The notes under the pieces are model-generated. The model did no database searches, was not told where the DNA came from, and saw only the letters and a program-made list of their open reading frames with translations. 64,000 nucleotides of DNA from Kitasatospora sp. NBC_01287. GTDB taxonomy: Bacteria > Actinomycetota > Actinomycetes > Streptomycetales > Streptomycetaceae. Both the position numbers and the translations under genes were made by a program. Location: positions 6,174,001-6,238,000 of the forward strand of contig NZ_JAPEPB010000001.1 in assembly GCF_026340565.1 (NCBI RefSeq), written 5' to 3'. Position 1 is the stretch's first letter. Every line of letters starts with the position of its first letter. Positions 35,957-43,686 of this stretch are shown here, piece by piece.

Positions 35957-35993
35957 CAGTACCTCTAATCGAGTGACTCGGATAGAGGTACTG
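35957..35993. promoter_or_regulatory. 37-bp palindrome between MATE and PadR genes
   Basis: CAGTACCTCTA (35957-35967) is matched by TAGAGGTACTG (35983-35993), and an inner CGAGT-G-ACTCG is centred at 35975. PadR proteins bind such dyads; the site is placed to block both promoters. Confidence 0.65.
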
Positions 35994-36034
35994 TTGGATT
36001 GCTCGTACAGTGGTCACGACACCTGAGGAGAACC

Positions 36035-36589
36035 GTGCTGACTCTCGCGATCCTCGGCTTCCTGGCCGAACGCCCCATGCACGCCTACGAACTGCGGCGC
36101 CACATCTCGGAGTTGATCGGCCACAACCGGCCGGTGAGCGACGGTGCGCTCTATCCGGCGATCAACCGGCTGAGCCAGGCCGGGCACCTGGAGAAGCAGG
36201 CCGAGCCGGGCGATGGTGCCCCCGCGCGTCAGGTGCTGCGCCTGACCGGGAGCGGGCGGGCCGAGCTGGTCCGCCGCCTGGCCGAGCCCAAGCAGAGCGA
36301 GATCACCAGCGGCGCGGAGTTCTTCACCCTGCTCGCGTTCCTCAGCCACCTGCCGGGGGCCGACCGGCAGGCCGAACTGCTGCGCCGGCGGCTTGAGTTC
36401 CTCACGCAGCCCGCGAGCTTCTTCAGCGGGGACAGCGGGCCGGTGCGGATCAGCGAGGCCGCGGACCGCTACCGCCGGGGCATGCTGGTGATGGCCAGGG
36501 CCACCCGGCGGGCGGAGGTGGCCTGGCTGGAGGAGACGCTGGGCGAGCTGCGGGCGGAGGGTGAGGCCGAGGGCGAGGCTGACGCCTGA
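36035..36589 (+). CDS. PadR-family transcriptional regulator
   Basis: 184 residues. Winged helix: LTLAILGFLAERPMHAYELRRHI, then VSDGALYPAINRLSQAGHLEKQ, typical of PadR. The C-terminal helical part is a Vir_act_alpha_C-like dimerisation region. GTG 36035 with GAGGAGAACC upstream. It ends in a run of CTGACGC repeats (about 36579-36600). Divergent from and probably controls the MATE exporter. Confidence 0.92.
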   Translation: MLTLAILGFLAERPMHAYELRRHISELIGHNRPVSDGALYPAINRLSQAGHLEKQAEPGDGAPARQVLRLTGSGRAELVRRLAEPKQSEITSGAEFFTLLAFLSHLPGADRQAELLRRRLEFLTQPASFFSGDSGPVRISEAADRYRRGMLVMARATRRAEVAWLEETLGELRAEGEAEGEADA

Positions 36590-36622
36590 CGCCTGACGCC
36601 TGGTGCTCGCGCGGCGGTCGGT

Positions 36623-37711
36623 TCAGGCCTCGGACGCCGGCGCCCGCCGTGCGGCGCCCGCCTTCGCGGCGGCCAGCTTCGCGGCGGCGATCCGGCGGAT
36701 GTCCGCGCGCTCCATCGTGTCCCCGGCCAGCGCCGTCAGCCGCTCGACCGTGCGGCGAGCCACCGGCACCGTGCGCACGGCGATCAGTCGGACCTCGCTC
36801 TCGCAGTCCCACAGGCTGTGCCAGAGCGCCCGTCGGCTGCCGTGCGGGTCGAGCGCCAGTCGCGCCCGCAGCAGCGCGGCCCGCTCGAAGGAGTGCGGGG
36901 TCCAGACGAACAGGTCGCGCAGCAGCGGCAGCGCGGTGGTCGCCTCGGCGCCGTGCCGGGCCAGTTCGTCGGCGAGCGGAGCGAAACCGGTCCACTCGCC
37001 TTCCGTGCGCAACTCCACGGCGGTGGCGATCAGTTGCGGCACATCCCGTAGGTCGCCCGGCTCCTCCTCGGGCTCCGCCGCCACTTCCCTCTCCGCCTCC
37101 TCCTCGTTCGAGGTGTGCCGCCGCCAGGTGCGCCACGGTTCGGCGCTCGGCCGCAGCTCCGCGAACCGGCTCGCCGGCCCCTTCGCCGATTCCTGCTCCG
37201 CCTCCGCCGCGAGCTCCCGGGTCAGGCGCCTGCGGACGAGCGGGCGCAGCTGATTCCACCGGTCCGCGGGATAGTCGGCCGCGATCCGCTGCAGCACGGA
37301 GATCCAGCGGGTGCCGTCGTCGAGGTAGTGCGCCAGCCCGAGCGCCGCCTCGCGGTCACCGCCCCGGGCGAGCGCCACCAGCACCCCGGTTGCCAGCTCG
37401 AAGGAGTTGTCCCGCTCGGCGCGCGGCACGTGCTCGGTCTCCCGCAGCCGCGCGAGGACCGGCGCGCTGCCCAGGCCCAGGTCGCGGACCAGGCGCGCCA
37501 GGTAGACCTCGCGCTCGTCGAGGTGCCACCACCAGCGGTGGTCGCGGCGGACGCAGGCGCGGACCAGCTCGGCCGCCGCGTCCGGATCGCGCCGCGCCCG
37601 CAGCGCCCCGACGCCCCGCCCGCGCTGCAGGGCGCCGGCCAGGGTGCGGGGATCGTCGTAGTACCAGACGGGTTCGGCGTCGCCCTCGGTCGTCGTCATC
37701 GCGTTCACCAT
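36623..37711 (-). CDS. HEAT-repeat-like protein of unknown function
   Basis: 362 residues, helical, rich in Arg, Ala, Leu and Trp; units such as DPDAAAELVRACVRRDHRWWWHLDEREVYLARLV and CESEVRLIAVRTVPVARRTVERLTALAGD resemble HEAT-type repeats. A Glu-rich linker (EEEAEREVAAEPEEEPG) is near residue 210. No enzyme motif is seen. ATG 37711 is used; ATG 37699 is an alternative and neither has a strong ribosome site. Confidence 0.7.
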   Translation of the reverse strand: MVNAMTTTEGDAEPVWYYDDPRTLAGALQRGRGVGALRARRDPDAAAELVRACVRRDHRWWWHLDEREVYLARLVRDLGLGSAPVLARLRETEHVPRAERDNSFELATGVLVALARGGDREAALGLAHYLDDGTRWISVLQRIAADYPADRWNQLRPLVRRRLTRELAAEAEQESAKGPASRFAELRPSAEPWRTWRRHTSNEEEAEREVAAEPEEEPGDLRDVPQLIATAVELRTEGEWTGFAPLADELARHGAEATTALPLLRDLFVWTPHSFERAALLRARLALDPHGSRRALWHSLWDCESEVRLIAVRTVPVARRTVERLTALAGDTMERADIRRIAAAKLAAAKAGAARRAPASEA

Positions 37712-37829
37712 GGAGCATCGGGGCTGCCCGGTGCCAGCGATATCCGCGCGGATCCGGTAGCGCTGCTTACCGGATGGGTGTAGAGATCTTCGCTGGTGCT
37801 GAACGGTCGTGCCGGTCGATCCTGGTGCC

Positions 37830-38474
37830 ATGGTCGGAACGAACGCGCTCCTCAGTGTCCTGCTGGTCTCGCTCGGCATGGTGCTCACGCCCGGCCCCAA
37901 CATGATGTACCTGGTCTCGCGCAGCATCACCCAGGGTCGGCGTGCCGGGGTGATCTCACTGGCCGGTGTCGCCGTGGGCTTCCTGGTCTACCTCAGTGCC
38001 GCCAACCTCGGCCTCTCGGTGCTCTTCGTCGCCGTCCCGCCGCTGTACGTCGCGGTGAAGCTGGCCGGCGCCGGCTACCTGCTCCGGCTCGCCTGGAAGG
38101 CGTTGCGGCCAGGCGGGGTGTCGGTCTTCACGCCGCAGCAGCTGGCGCCCGACTCGCCGCGTCGCCTCTTCACGATGGGGCTCTTCACCAACCTGCTCAA
38201 CCCCAAGGCGGCCGTCCTCTACCTCTCGCTGATCCCACAGTTCATCGACACCCGGGCCGGGCACGTGCTGCTCCAGGGCTTCGAACTGGGCGGGGCACAG
38301 ATCGCGGTCAGCCTGCTGGTCAACCTGCTGATCGTCGCAGCCGCCGGGACCATCGCGGTCTTCCTCGCCCGCCGTCCGGGCTGGCTGCGGGCGCAGCGCT
38401 ACCTGATGGGCACCGTGCTGGGCGCGTTGGCCGTCAAGCTCGCCACCGAGAGCGCGCCCAAGGCGATTGCCTGA
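37830..38474 (+). CDS. LysE-family amino acid exporter
   Basis: 214 residues, six hydrophobic segments. LysE/RhtB pattern: LVSLGMVLTPGPNMMYLVSRSITQGRRAGV and the central LFTMGLFTNLLNPKAAVLYLSLIPQF. Likely exports an amino acid or related solute. ATG 37830 starts the conserved part; GTG 37809 is possible. It stands alone; the following DUF397 gene is unrelated. Confidence 0.9.
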   Translation: MVGTNALLSVLLVSLGMVLTPGPNMMYLVSRSITQGRRAGVISLAGVAVGFLVYLSAANLGLSVLFVAVPPLYVAVKLAGAGYLLRLAWKALRPGGVSVFTPQQLAPDSPRRLFTMGLFTNLLNPKAAVLYLSLIPQFIDTRAGHVLLQGFELGGAQIAVSLLVNLLIVAAAGTIAVFLARRPGWLRAQRYLMGTVLGALAVKLATESAPKAIA

Positions 38475-38506
38475 CGGCGACTTTCGGTCACCGGCGGCGC
38501 GGGTCC

Positions 38507-38550
38507 GGTGGAGCGGTGGAGCGGCGGAGCGGTGGAGCGGTGGAGGTGGC
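38507..38550. repeat. 9-bp tandem repeat before the DUF397 gene
   Basis: Repeated GGTGGAGCG/GGCGGAGCG units between the LysE stop and the DUF397 start. Confidence 0.65.
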
Positions 38551-38568
38551 CGGGCAGCGGGGGCAGCG

Positions 38569-38763
38569 GTGACTCCAGCCTGGCGCAAGAGCAGCTACAG
38601 CGGCAGTAACGGTGGGGATTGCGTCGAGGTGGTCCACGGGATCACCGGTGTCACCCCCGTCCGCGACAGCAAGGACCCGCACGGCCCCGCTCTCCTCTTC
38701 CCGGCCCCCGCCTTCGCCGCGTTCCTCGCCGAGCTCAAGGCCGGCCGTCTCCGGGACTCCTGA
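38569..38763 (+). CDS. Orphan DUF397 protein
   Basis: 64 residues, essentially one DUF397 domain: WRKSSYSGSNGGDCVEVVHG, VTPVRDSKDPHGPALLF. GTG 38569 is chosen as it gives the family's usual N-terminus; a TTG 34 codons upstream would add a repeat-encoded tail. DUF397 proteins normally lie beside an XRE/DUF5753 regulator, but here none is adjacent, so its partner may be elsewhere, for example the regulators at 8859 or 11416. Confidence 0.85.
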   Translation: MTPAWRKSSYSGSNGGDCVEVVHGITGVTPVRDSKDPHGPALLFPAPAFAAFLAELKAGRLRDS

Positions 38764-38859
38764 CCGCCGTCCGCCGGGCCGGAGCGCGAAGGCAAGCGTT
38801 AGGAAACGACCATCCTGTCCTAAGACTGCTCAAAGCCGCGCTCCCTAGCGTCATCCAGC

Positions 38860-39843
38860 ATGTCGATGCGAAGCATCAGCCTGGCGAGGATGCTGACACC
38901 TGCCGCCGTCCTCGCAGCCGTGGCGATCATCTCCGTACTGCTGCAAGGGCACTTCGGCGTCGCCGGGAGGCACGCGAGAGTTGCCGCCGTGGCTGACGCG
39001 GCCTCCTCCATCGCGCCCGCTGCCGCGCCTTCGACCGGACAGCCGGCCCAACCCTCGGTAAGCGCCTCGCCCAGTCCGACCCCCACTCCCACGCCCACGC
39101 CCACGCCCACTCCCACTCCCACTCCCACCCCCACCCCCGACGCCGCGTTGCGCGACGCCGTCGCCCAGGCCGGCAGCGGGGTCTCCGTCTCGGTCTCGGT
39201 CACCGACCTGACCACGGGGCAGTCGCTTACCGACGGCGCGTCCGGGCACGGCTTCGCGACCGCCAGCATCGTCAAGGTCGACATCCTGTCCACGCTGCTG
39301 CTCCAGGCCCAGGACAAGGGCAGCACGCTGACCGCGGCGCAGCAGAGCCTCGCCACCGCGATGATCGAGAACAGCGACAACGACTCCGCGACGGCCCTGT
39401 GGAACGAGATCGGTCAGGACGGCGGCCTGAACGCCGCCAACAAGCGGTTCGGGCTGACCGCCACCTCGGGCGGCACGGACGGCTACTGGGGTCTCACCTC
39501 GACCACCGCCGCCGACCAGGTGCAGTTGCTGCGCCAGGTCTTCACCGGCGACTCGCTGCTCTCGGCCGCCTCGCGCGGCTACTTCACGGGGTTGCTCGGC
39601 CAGGTGGAGAGCGACCAGCGCTGGGGGGTGAGCGCGGCGGCGAGCGGCGGCGACTACGCGGTGAAGGACGGCTGGCTGCCGCGGTCGGCGACCGGCCTCT
39701 GGGTGATCAACAGCATCGGGATGGTCGAGCGGGACGGGCACGAGCTGCTGATCGCGGCGGTCTCGGACGGCAATCCCAGCGAGTCCGGTGGGATCTCGCT
39801 GGTGCAGTCGGTGGCCCAGGCGGCCGCAGGTTCGGTGAACTGA
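38860..39843 (+). CDS. Secreted serine hydrolase, class A beta-lactamase fold
   Basis: 327 residues. N-terminal signal/anchor helix (PAAVLAAVAIISVLL, about 14-28), then a Thr-Pro repeat linker of about 20 residues, then the hydrolase domain. SxxK is S136-K139 (ASIVK), SDN is 172-174, and KDG occurs late (YAVKDGW). These are the class A active-site boxes, but the overall sequence is of the secreted actinobacterial type that may act on peptidoglycan peptides and need not confer resistance. Linker DNA is a CCCACT/G hexanucleotide repeat. A TAGCGT -10 box is near 38848. Confidence 0.85.
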   Translation: MSMRSISLARMLTPAAVLAAVAIISVLLQGHFGVAGRHARVAAVADAASSIAPAAAPSTGQPAQPSVSASPSPTPTPTPTPTPTPTPTPTPTPDAALRDAVAQAGSGVSVSVSVTDLTTGQSLTDGASGHGFATASIVKVDILSTLLLQAQDKGSTLTAAQQSLATAMIENSDNDSATALWNEIGQDGGLNAANKRFGLTATSGGTDGYWGLTSTTAADQVQLLRQVFTGDSLLSAASRGYFTGLLGQVESDQRWGVSAAASGGDYAVKDGWLPRSATGLWVINSIGMVERDGHELLIAAVSDGNPSESGGISLVQSVAQAAAGSVN

Positions 39844-39898
39844 AGGGGGGTTGAGGCTCGGGGGGCGTACTGATCCCTCGCACACAGCCTGCCGTCGC

Positions 39899-39934
39899 TT
39901 GACATCGACGCCGAGCGGAATGAATATTCATTCC
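39899..39934 (+). promoter_or_regulatory. TetR promoter and 18-bp palindromic operator
   Basis: TTGACA (39899-39904), 17-bp spacer, GAATAT (39922-39927), then the GTG at 39935. The perfect palindrome GGAATGAATATTCATTCC (39917-39934) overlaps the -10 box and ends at the start codon, as expected for autorepression. Confidence 0.75.
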
Positions 39935-40534
39935 GTGCCCCGACACCCCGATACCCCCCAACTCCTCCTCGACGCCGCGATCGCCCTCTTCGCCGAGCGC
40001 ACCTACGAGGGCACCCAGATGCCCGCCGTCGCGGCGCGGGCCGGGGTCGGGGTCGGCAGCATCTACCGGTACTTCCCCAGCAAGGAGGCGCTCGGCAACG
40101 CGGCGTTCCAGGACGCCAAGCGCGACCTGCTCGACCACCTCGCCGAGGCCACGGCCGGGCCCGCCGACTCGATCAGGGCGGAGTTCGGACAGTTCTGGGC
40201 GGGGTTCACCGGCTTCGCGGGCAGCCGGTCGGCCGCCTTCGCCTTCCTGGAGCACCAGCAGCACGACACCTTCCTGGACCAGGAGAGCCGCACCCTGGCG
40301 GCCGAACTCGACCAACTGGCAGCCGACTTCATCGAACGCGGCCAGCAGGCCGGGGCGATCCGCGACGGTGAGCCGCAGTTCCTGGTGGCGCTCGCGCTCG
40401 GCGCCTTCGCCGGGCTGCTGCGGGCGATCCGGCCCGCGGCCGTCACCGACCTGCCCCAGGCCGAACGCGACCGGGCCGAGCAGGCCGTCTGGTCCCTCCT
40501 CAGCGCATCCCCCCTCAGCTCGAAGGACTCCTGA
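39935..40534 (+). CDS. TetR-family transcriptional regulator
   Basis: 199 residues. HTH: LLLDAAIALFAERTYEGTQMPAVAARAGVGVGSIYRYFPSKEAL. The C-terminal domain holds the ligand pocket. GTG 39935 is chosen as a leaderless start; ATG 39920 lies inside the palindrome. The SDR gene begins 1 bp after the stop, so regulator and enzyme are one transcript and the enzyme is probably autoregulated. Confidence 0.9.
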   Translation: MPRHPDTPQLLLDAAIALFAERTYEGTQMPAVAARAGVGVGSIYRYFPSKEALGNAAFQDAKRDLLDHLAEATAGPADSIRAEFGQFWAGFTGFAGSRSAAFAFLEHQQHDTFLDQESRTLAAELDQLAADFIERGQQAGAIRDGEPQFLVALALGAFAGLLRAIRPAAVTDLPQAERDRAEQAVWSLLSASPLSSKDS

Positions 40535-40535
40535 G

Positions 40536-41417
40536 ATGACCGCCAAGACCGTTCTGATCACCGGCTGCTCCTCCGGCATGGGCCGGCAGACCGCGCTGGC
40601 CCTGCACGGCCTGGGCCACCGGGTGTTCGCGACCGCGCGCCGCCCGGAGTCGATCGCCGACCTGGCCGCCCAGGGCCTGGCCACCCTCCCGCTGGACGTC
40701 ACGGACGAGGCCTCGATGGCCGCCGCCGTCCAGGAGATCGAGCGGCAGCACGGCGCGATCGACCTGCTGGTCAACAACGCCGCGTACGGCCTGCACCAGC
40801 CCGTCGAGTCGGCGGACCCGGCCGAGGTGCGGGCCCAGTTCGACACCAACGTCTTCGGTGTGGTCCGGCTGACCCAGCTGGTGCTGCCGGGCATGCGGGC
40901 GGCCGGGCGCGGCCGGATCGTCAACATCTCCTCGATGGCCGGCCGCTTCTCGCCGCCCGGCGGGGCCTTCTACCACGCCAGCAAGCACGCGCTGGAGGCG
41001 ATCAGCGACTCGCTGCGCCTGGAGGTGGCGCCGTTCGGCATCGAGGTCGTGGTGGTCCAACCCGGCCCCACCATCACCGAGTTCGCGGGCACGGCGGTGG
41101 ACACCATGGCCGCGCCGCCGGCCGCGGACGACCCGTACGGGACCTTCCGCGCCGAACTCGCCGACCTGTACGCCCACAAGAGCTTCACCCGGCGCAACGG
41201 CGCGGTCCCGGCCAAGGTGGCCACCCGGGTCATCGTGCGCGCCGCCACCACCGCCCGGCCGCGGGCCCGCTACGCCATCGGCGGGCTCTCCCGGGTGGTG
41301 ATGACGGCTCGCCGACTGCTGCCGGACGCCGCGTTCGACGCGGTGATGCGCCGCAGCTTCCCGCTCCCGAAGCCGCTCCCGAATCCGCTCGCGCAGCCTG
41401 CGACTTCCGTCCGCTGA
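40536..41417 (+). CDS. Short-chain dehydrogenase/reductase
   Basis: 293 residues. Cofactor motif TGCSSGMG near residue 10, NNAAYG near 88, and catalytic SxnYxxxK seen as ISSMAG...YHASK. The pattern matches classical SDRs that oxidise alcohols or reduce ketones with NAD(P). Located directly after a TetR gene (GAG between stop and start). Substrate cannot be inferred. Confidence 0.92.
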   Translation: MTAKTVLITGCSSGMGRQTALALHGLGHRVFATARRPESIADLAAQGLATLPLDVTDEASMAAAVQEIERQHGAIDLLVNNAAYGLHQPVESADPAEVRAQFDTNVFGVVRLTQLVLPGMRAAGRGRIVNISSMAGRFSPPGGAFYHASKHALEAISDSLRLEVAPFGIEVVVVQPGPTITEFAGTAVDTMAAPPAADDPYGTFRAELADLYAHKSFTRRNGAVPAKVATRVIVRAATTARPRARYAIGGLSRVVMTARRLLPDAAFDAVMRRSFPLPKPLPNPLAQPATSVR

Positions 41418-41445
41418 CGCTGCCCGGAAGGCCGCCTGGCGCCGC

Positions 41446-41930
41446 TCAGGCGGTCGCGCGGCCCTGCTCCCGCCCGTCCCGCCGGCGCAGCAGCAGCATG
41501 CCCAACAGCGCGCCGATCAGCACCCCGGCGGTGTTGTTGCCCCGGTCCAGGTACTGGCAGGAGCGCACCGGGTCGAGCGTCTGCGACAGTTCGACCCCGG
41601 CCCAGGTGCCGAGGCGAGCGCGGTGACCAGCACCGGGCCGCGGCGGGTGAGGGTGCCGAAGAGGCCCAGCGGGATCCAGATCGGCACGTTGACCGCGTCG
41701 TGCGCGGCGCCGCCCTCCAGGGTGCGGACCCAGTGGTCGGCCAGGCAGGCGGCGAGGCGGTGGGCGCTGCCCGGCACGATCTGGTCGGGGAGGGTGGACC
41801 CGAGCAGCAGGGCCGCGCTCACCGGCAGTCCGGCGGTGGCGCCGCCCGGCCGGCCGGTGCGGCGAACTGCGACCGCAGTGACAGCTATTGACGCAGCCGG
41901 TCCCACGGTGTGACTGTTGCACCAGCACAC
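41446..41930 (-). pseudogene. VanZ-like gene with a frameshift
   Basis: The N-terminal part is in one minus frame (to about 41612): GSTLPDQIVPGSAHRLAACLADHWVR, NVPIWIPLGLFGTLTRRGPVLVTALA. The C-terminal part is in another: LGTWAGVELSQTLDPVRSCQYLDRGNNTAGVLIGALLGMLLL. Joined, they make a VanZ-like membrane protein. A single-base deletion near 41612 explains the break; a sequencing error is equally possible. Start is GTG 41930 or 41906. Confidence 0.65.
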
Positions 41931-41990
41931 TGCTCATGCACACATCAAACTTGACCCATGCGCTGCGTACGGCCCCTGGGGGAGAACGCT

Positions 41991-42007
41991 TCTGACAGTG
42001 AGTCAGA
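41991..42007. promoter_or_regulatory. 17-bp palindrome upstream of the S53 peptidase
   Basis: TCTGAC-AGTGA-GTCAGA, perfect 6-bp arms, 145 bp before the chosen start. Possible operator; nothing else supports it. Confidence 0.35.
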
Positions 42008-42151
42008 CGGCGGTGTCAGTGCGGGGTCGGTATGGCGCGCATGCGCGAGGGCAGTATTGACATGCCCACGTCATCAGGTTCGAGCTTGCGCACCAGCGCC
42101 CCGGCCGCGGTACCGGGTCGGCCCGCCGTGCGCCCGGTGAGAGGAACCCCT

Positions 42152-43480
42152 TTGCTGAACTTCCGTAAGGCCGCCGTGGCGGCACTGGCGGTCGGCGCGC
42201 TGGCCGCCGCACCGACCGTGCTGCCGGCCGGTGCGGCGCAGGCCCAGGGCCTGGCGAGCCCGCGGATCGGCTCGGCGGCGAGCCTGCCCAGCCCGCAACT
42301 CGCCGGCCGGGGCACGACCCAGGTCTGCGCCGGCATCGCGCACAACCGGTGCATGGCCCAGTTGGTCACCGTGGCGCCCGGCTCGACCAAGGCGCTGGCG
42401 ACCAGCAACCCGGCCGGTTACGGGCCGGCGGACTTCGCCGCCGCCTACAACCTGCCGGCCGGCAACGCCGGGCCCGCCAACACCATCGCGATCCTCGACG
42501 AGGGCGCCTTCCCGACGCTGGAGGCCAACCTCAACGCCTACCGCACGCAGTACGGGCTGCCCGCCTGCACCGCGGCCAACGGCTGCTTCAAGCAGGTCAA
42601 CGAGCACGGCGGAGCACCGCTGGCCCCGGGCACGACCCCGGACGAGAAGGACTTCGACGAGCAGGTCGGTGTCGAGACCACGCTGGACGTCGACATGGCC
42701 TCCGCCGCCTGCCCGAGCTGCCGCATCCTGGAGATCACCGTCAACCGGGACATGACCACCAGCGAGGACCAGGCGGCCGAGGACTTCGGCGTCGCGATGA
42801 ACACGGCGGCGAAGCTCGGCGCGTCGTCGGCCAGTGTCAGCTACCAGTTCGGCCCGGACGCGACGCTCGACCTCGGGCAGGCGGCCCGCGACTTCTACCA
42901 CCCGGGCATGGCGATCACCGCCTCCTCCGGTGACGGCGGCTACGAGGGCACGCCCTCCGGCTGGCCGCAGAACCTGCCCACCGTCACCTCCGTCGGCGGC
43001 ACCGCGCTCTACCGGACGCCGGGCGCCGGGCACAACGGCTACACCGAGGTCGCCTGGGACGGCTCGGGCAGCGGCTGCGCGGCCGAACTGCCGCCCGCGC
43101 TCGGGCAGCCCACCAGCGCCTCGGCCAACTGCGGCGGCCACCGCGCCGACGCGGACGTCTCCGCCGACGCCGACCCGACCACCGGCGCGGCCGTCTACGA
43201 CGACTACACCCCCTTCTCCGGCCAGCAGCAGTCCTGGCTGGCGGTGGGCGGCACCAGCCAGTCCAGCCCATACATCGCCGGCGTCTACGCCCGTGGCGGT
43301 CACCTGACCAACGTCGAGGGGCCCAACACCCTCTACGCCGCCGCGCCCTCGGCGTTCAACGACGTCACGCTCGGCCAGAACGCCCCGGCGAACAGCGGCT
43401 GCACCGTGCTGTGCGTCTCGGGCACCGGCTGGGACGGCCCGACCGGCCTGGGCACGCCCAACGGCCTGGCCGGCTTCTAG
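42152..43480 (+). CDS. Secreted S53 (sedolisin-like) peptidase
   Basis: 442 residues from TTG 42152, which has GAGAGGA 6-7 nt upstream and gives a clean signal peptide (RKAAVAALAVGALAAAPTVLPAGAAQA); ATG 42062 would add 30 residues. Catalytic elements: Glu and Asp in EQVGVETTLDVDMA, oxyanion Asp in ASSGDGGYEG, and nucleophile Ser in VGGTSQSSPYIAGV. Enzymes of this type work at acidic pH outside the cell. Two Cys pairs (ACPSC, CTAANGC) are consistent with secretion. A hairpin follows at 43572-43600. Confidence 0.87.
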   Translation: MLNFRKAAVAALAVGALAAAPTVLPAGAAQAQGLASPRIGSAASLPSPQLAGRGTTQVCAGIAHNRCMAQLVTVAPGSTKALATSNPAGYGPADFAAAYNLPAGNAGPANTIAILDEGAFPTLEANLNAYRTQYGLPACTAANGCFKQVNEHGGAPLAPGTTPDEKDFDEQVGVETTLDVDMASAACPSCRILEITVNRDMTTSEDQAAEDFGVAMNTAAKLGASSASVSYQFGPDATLDLGQAARDFYHPGMAITASSGDGGYEGTPSGWPQNLPTVTSVGGTALYRTPGAGHNGYTEVAWDGSGSGCAAELPPALGQPTSASANCGGHRADADVSADADPTTGAAVYDDYTPFSGQQQSWLAVGGTSQSSPYIAGVYARGGHLTNVEGPNTLYAAAPSAFNDVTLGQNAPANSGCTVLCVSGTGWDGPTGLGTPNGLAGF

Positions 43481-43571
43481 CGTCACCATCACTCCGGCAG
43501 GTCCTCGGCGTTCCACCTGTTCAGCCTGTTCAGCGGCCGCACCGGCGAGTGCGGTGAGCCGATGCCCGATC

Positions 43572-43600
43572 AGGGGCGGTCTCCTCGGGGGACCGCCCCT
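43572..43600 (+). terminator. Hairpin after the S53 peptidase
   Basis: Arms AGGGGCGGTC (43572-43581) and GACCGCCCCT (43591-43600), 9-nt loop, flanked by CGATC/CGATCG; no T-tract. Confidence 0.75.
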
Positions 43601-43648
43601 CGATCGTGCCCGGCCCGCGTCGGTGATGGCGAACGGCGGGCGGCGCGC

Positions 43649-43679
43649 TTGACCCTCACGTGGCGTGATGCCGCATTGT
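43649..43679 (+). promoter_or_regulatory. MerR-type promoter with a long spacer
   Basis: TTGACC (43649-43654), 19-bp spacer containing CCTCACG-TGG-CGTGATG (one mismatch dyad), CATTGT (43674-43679), and GTG 43687 eight bases on. The long spacer with internal dyad is the hallmark of MerR-controlled promoters, so the gene is probably autoregulated and leaderless. Confidence 0.6.
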
Positions 43680-43686
43680 CAGGGGT

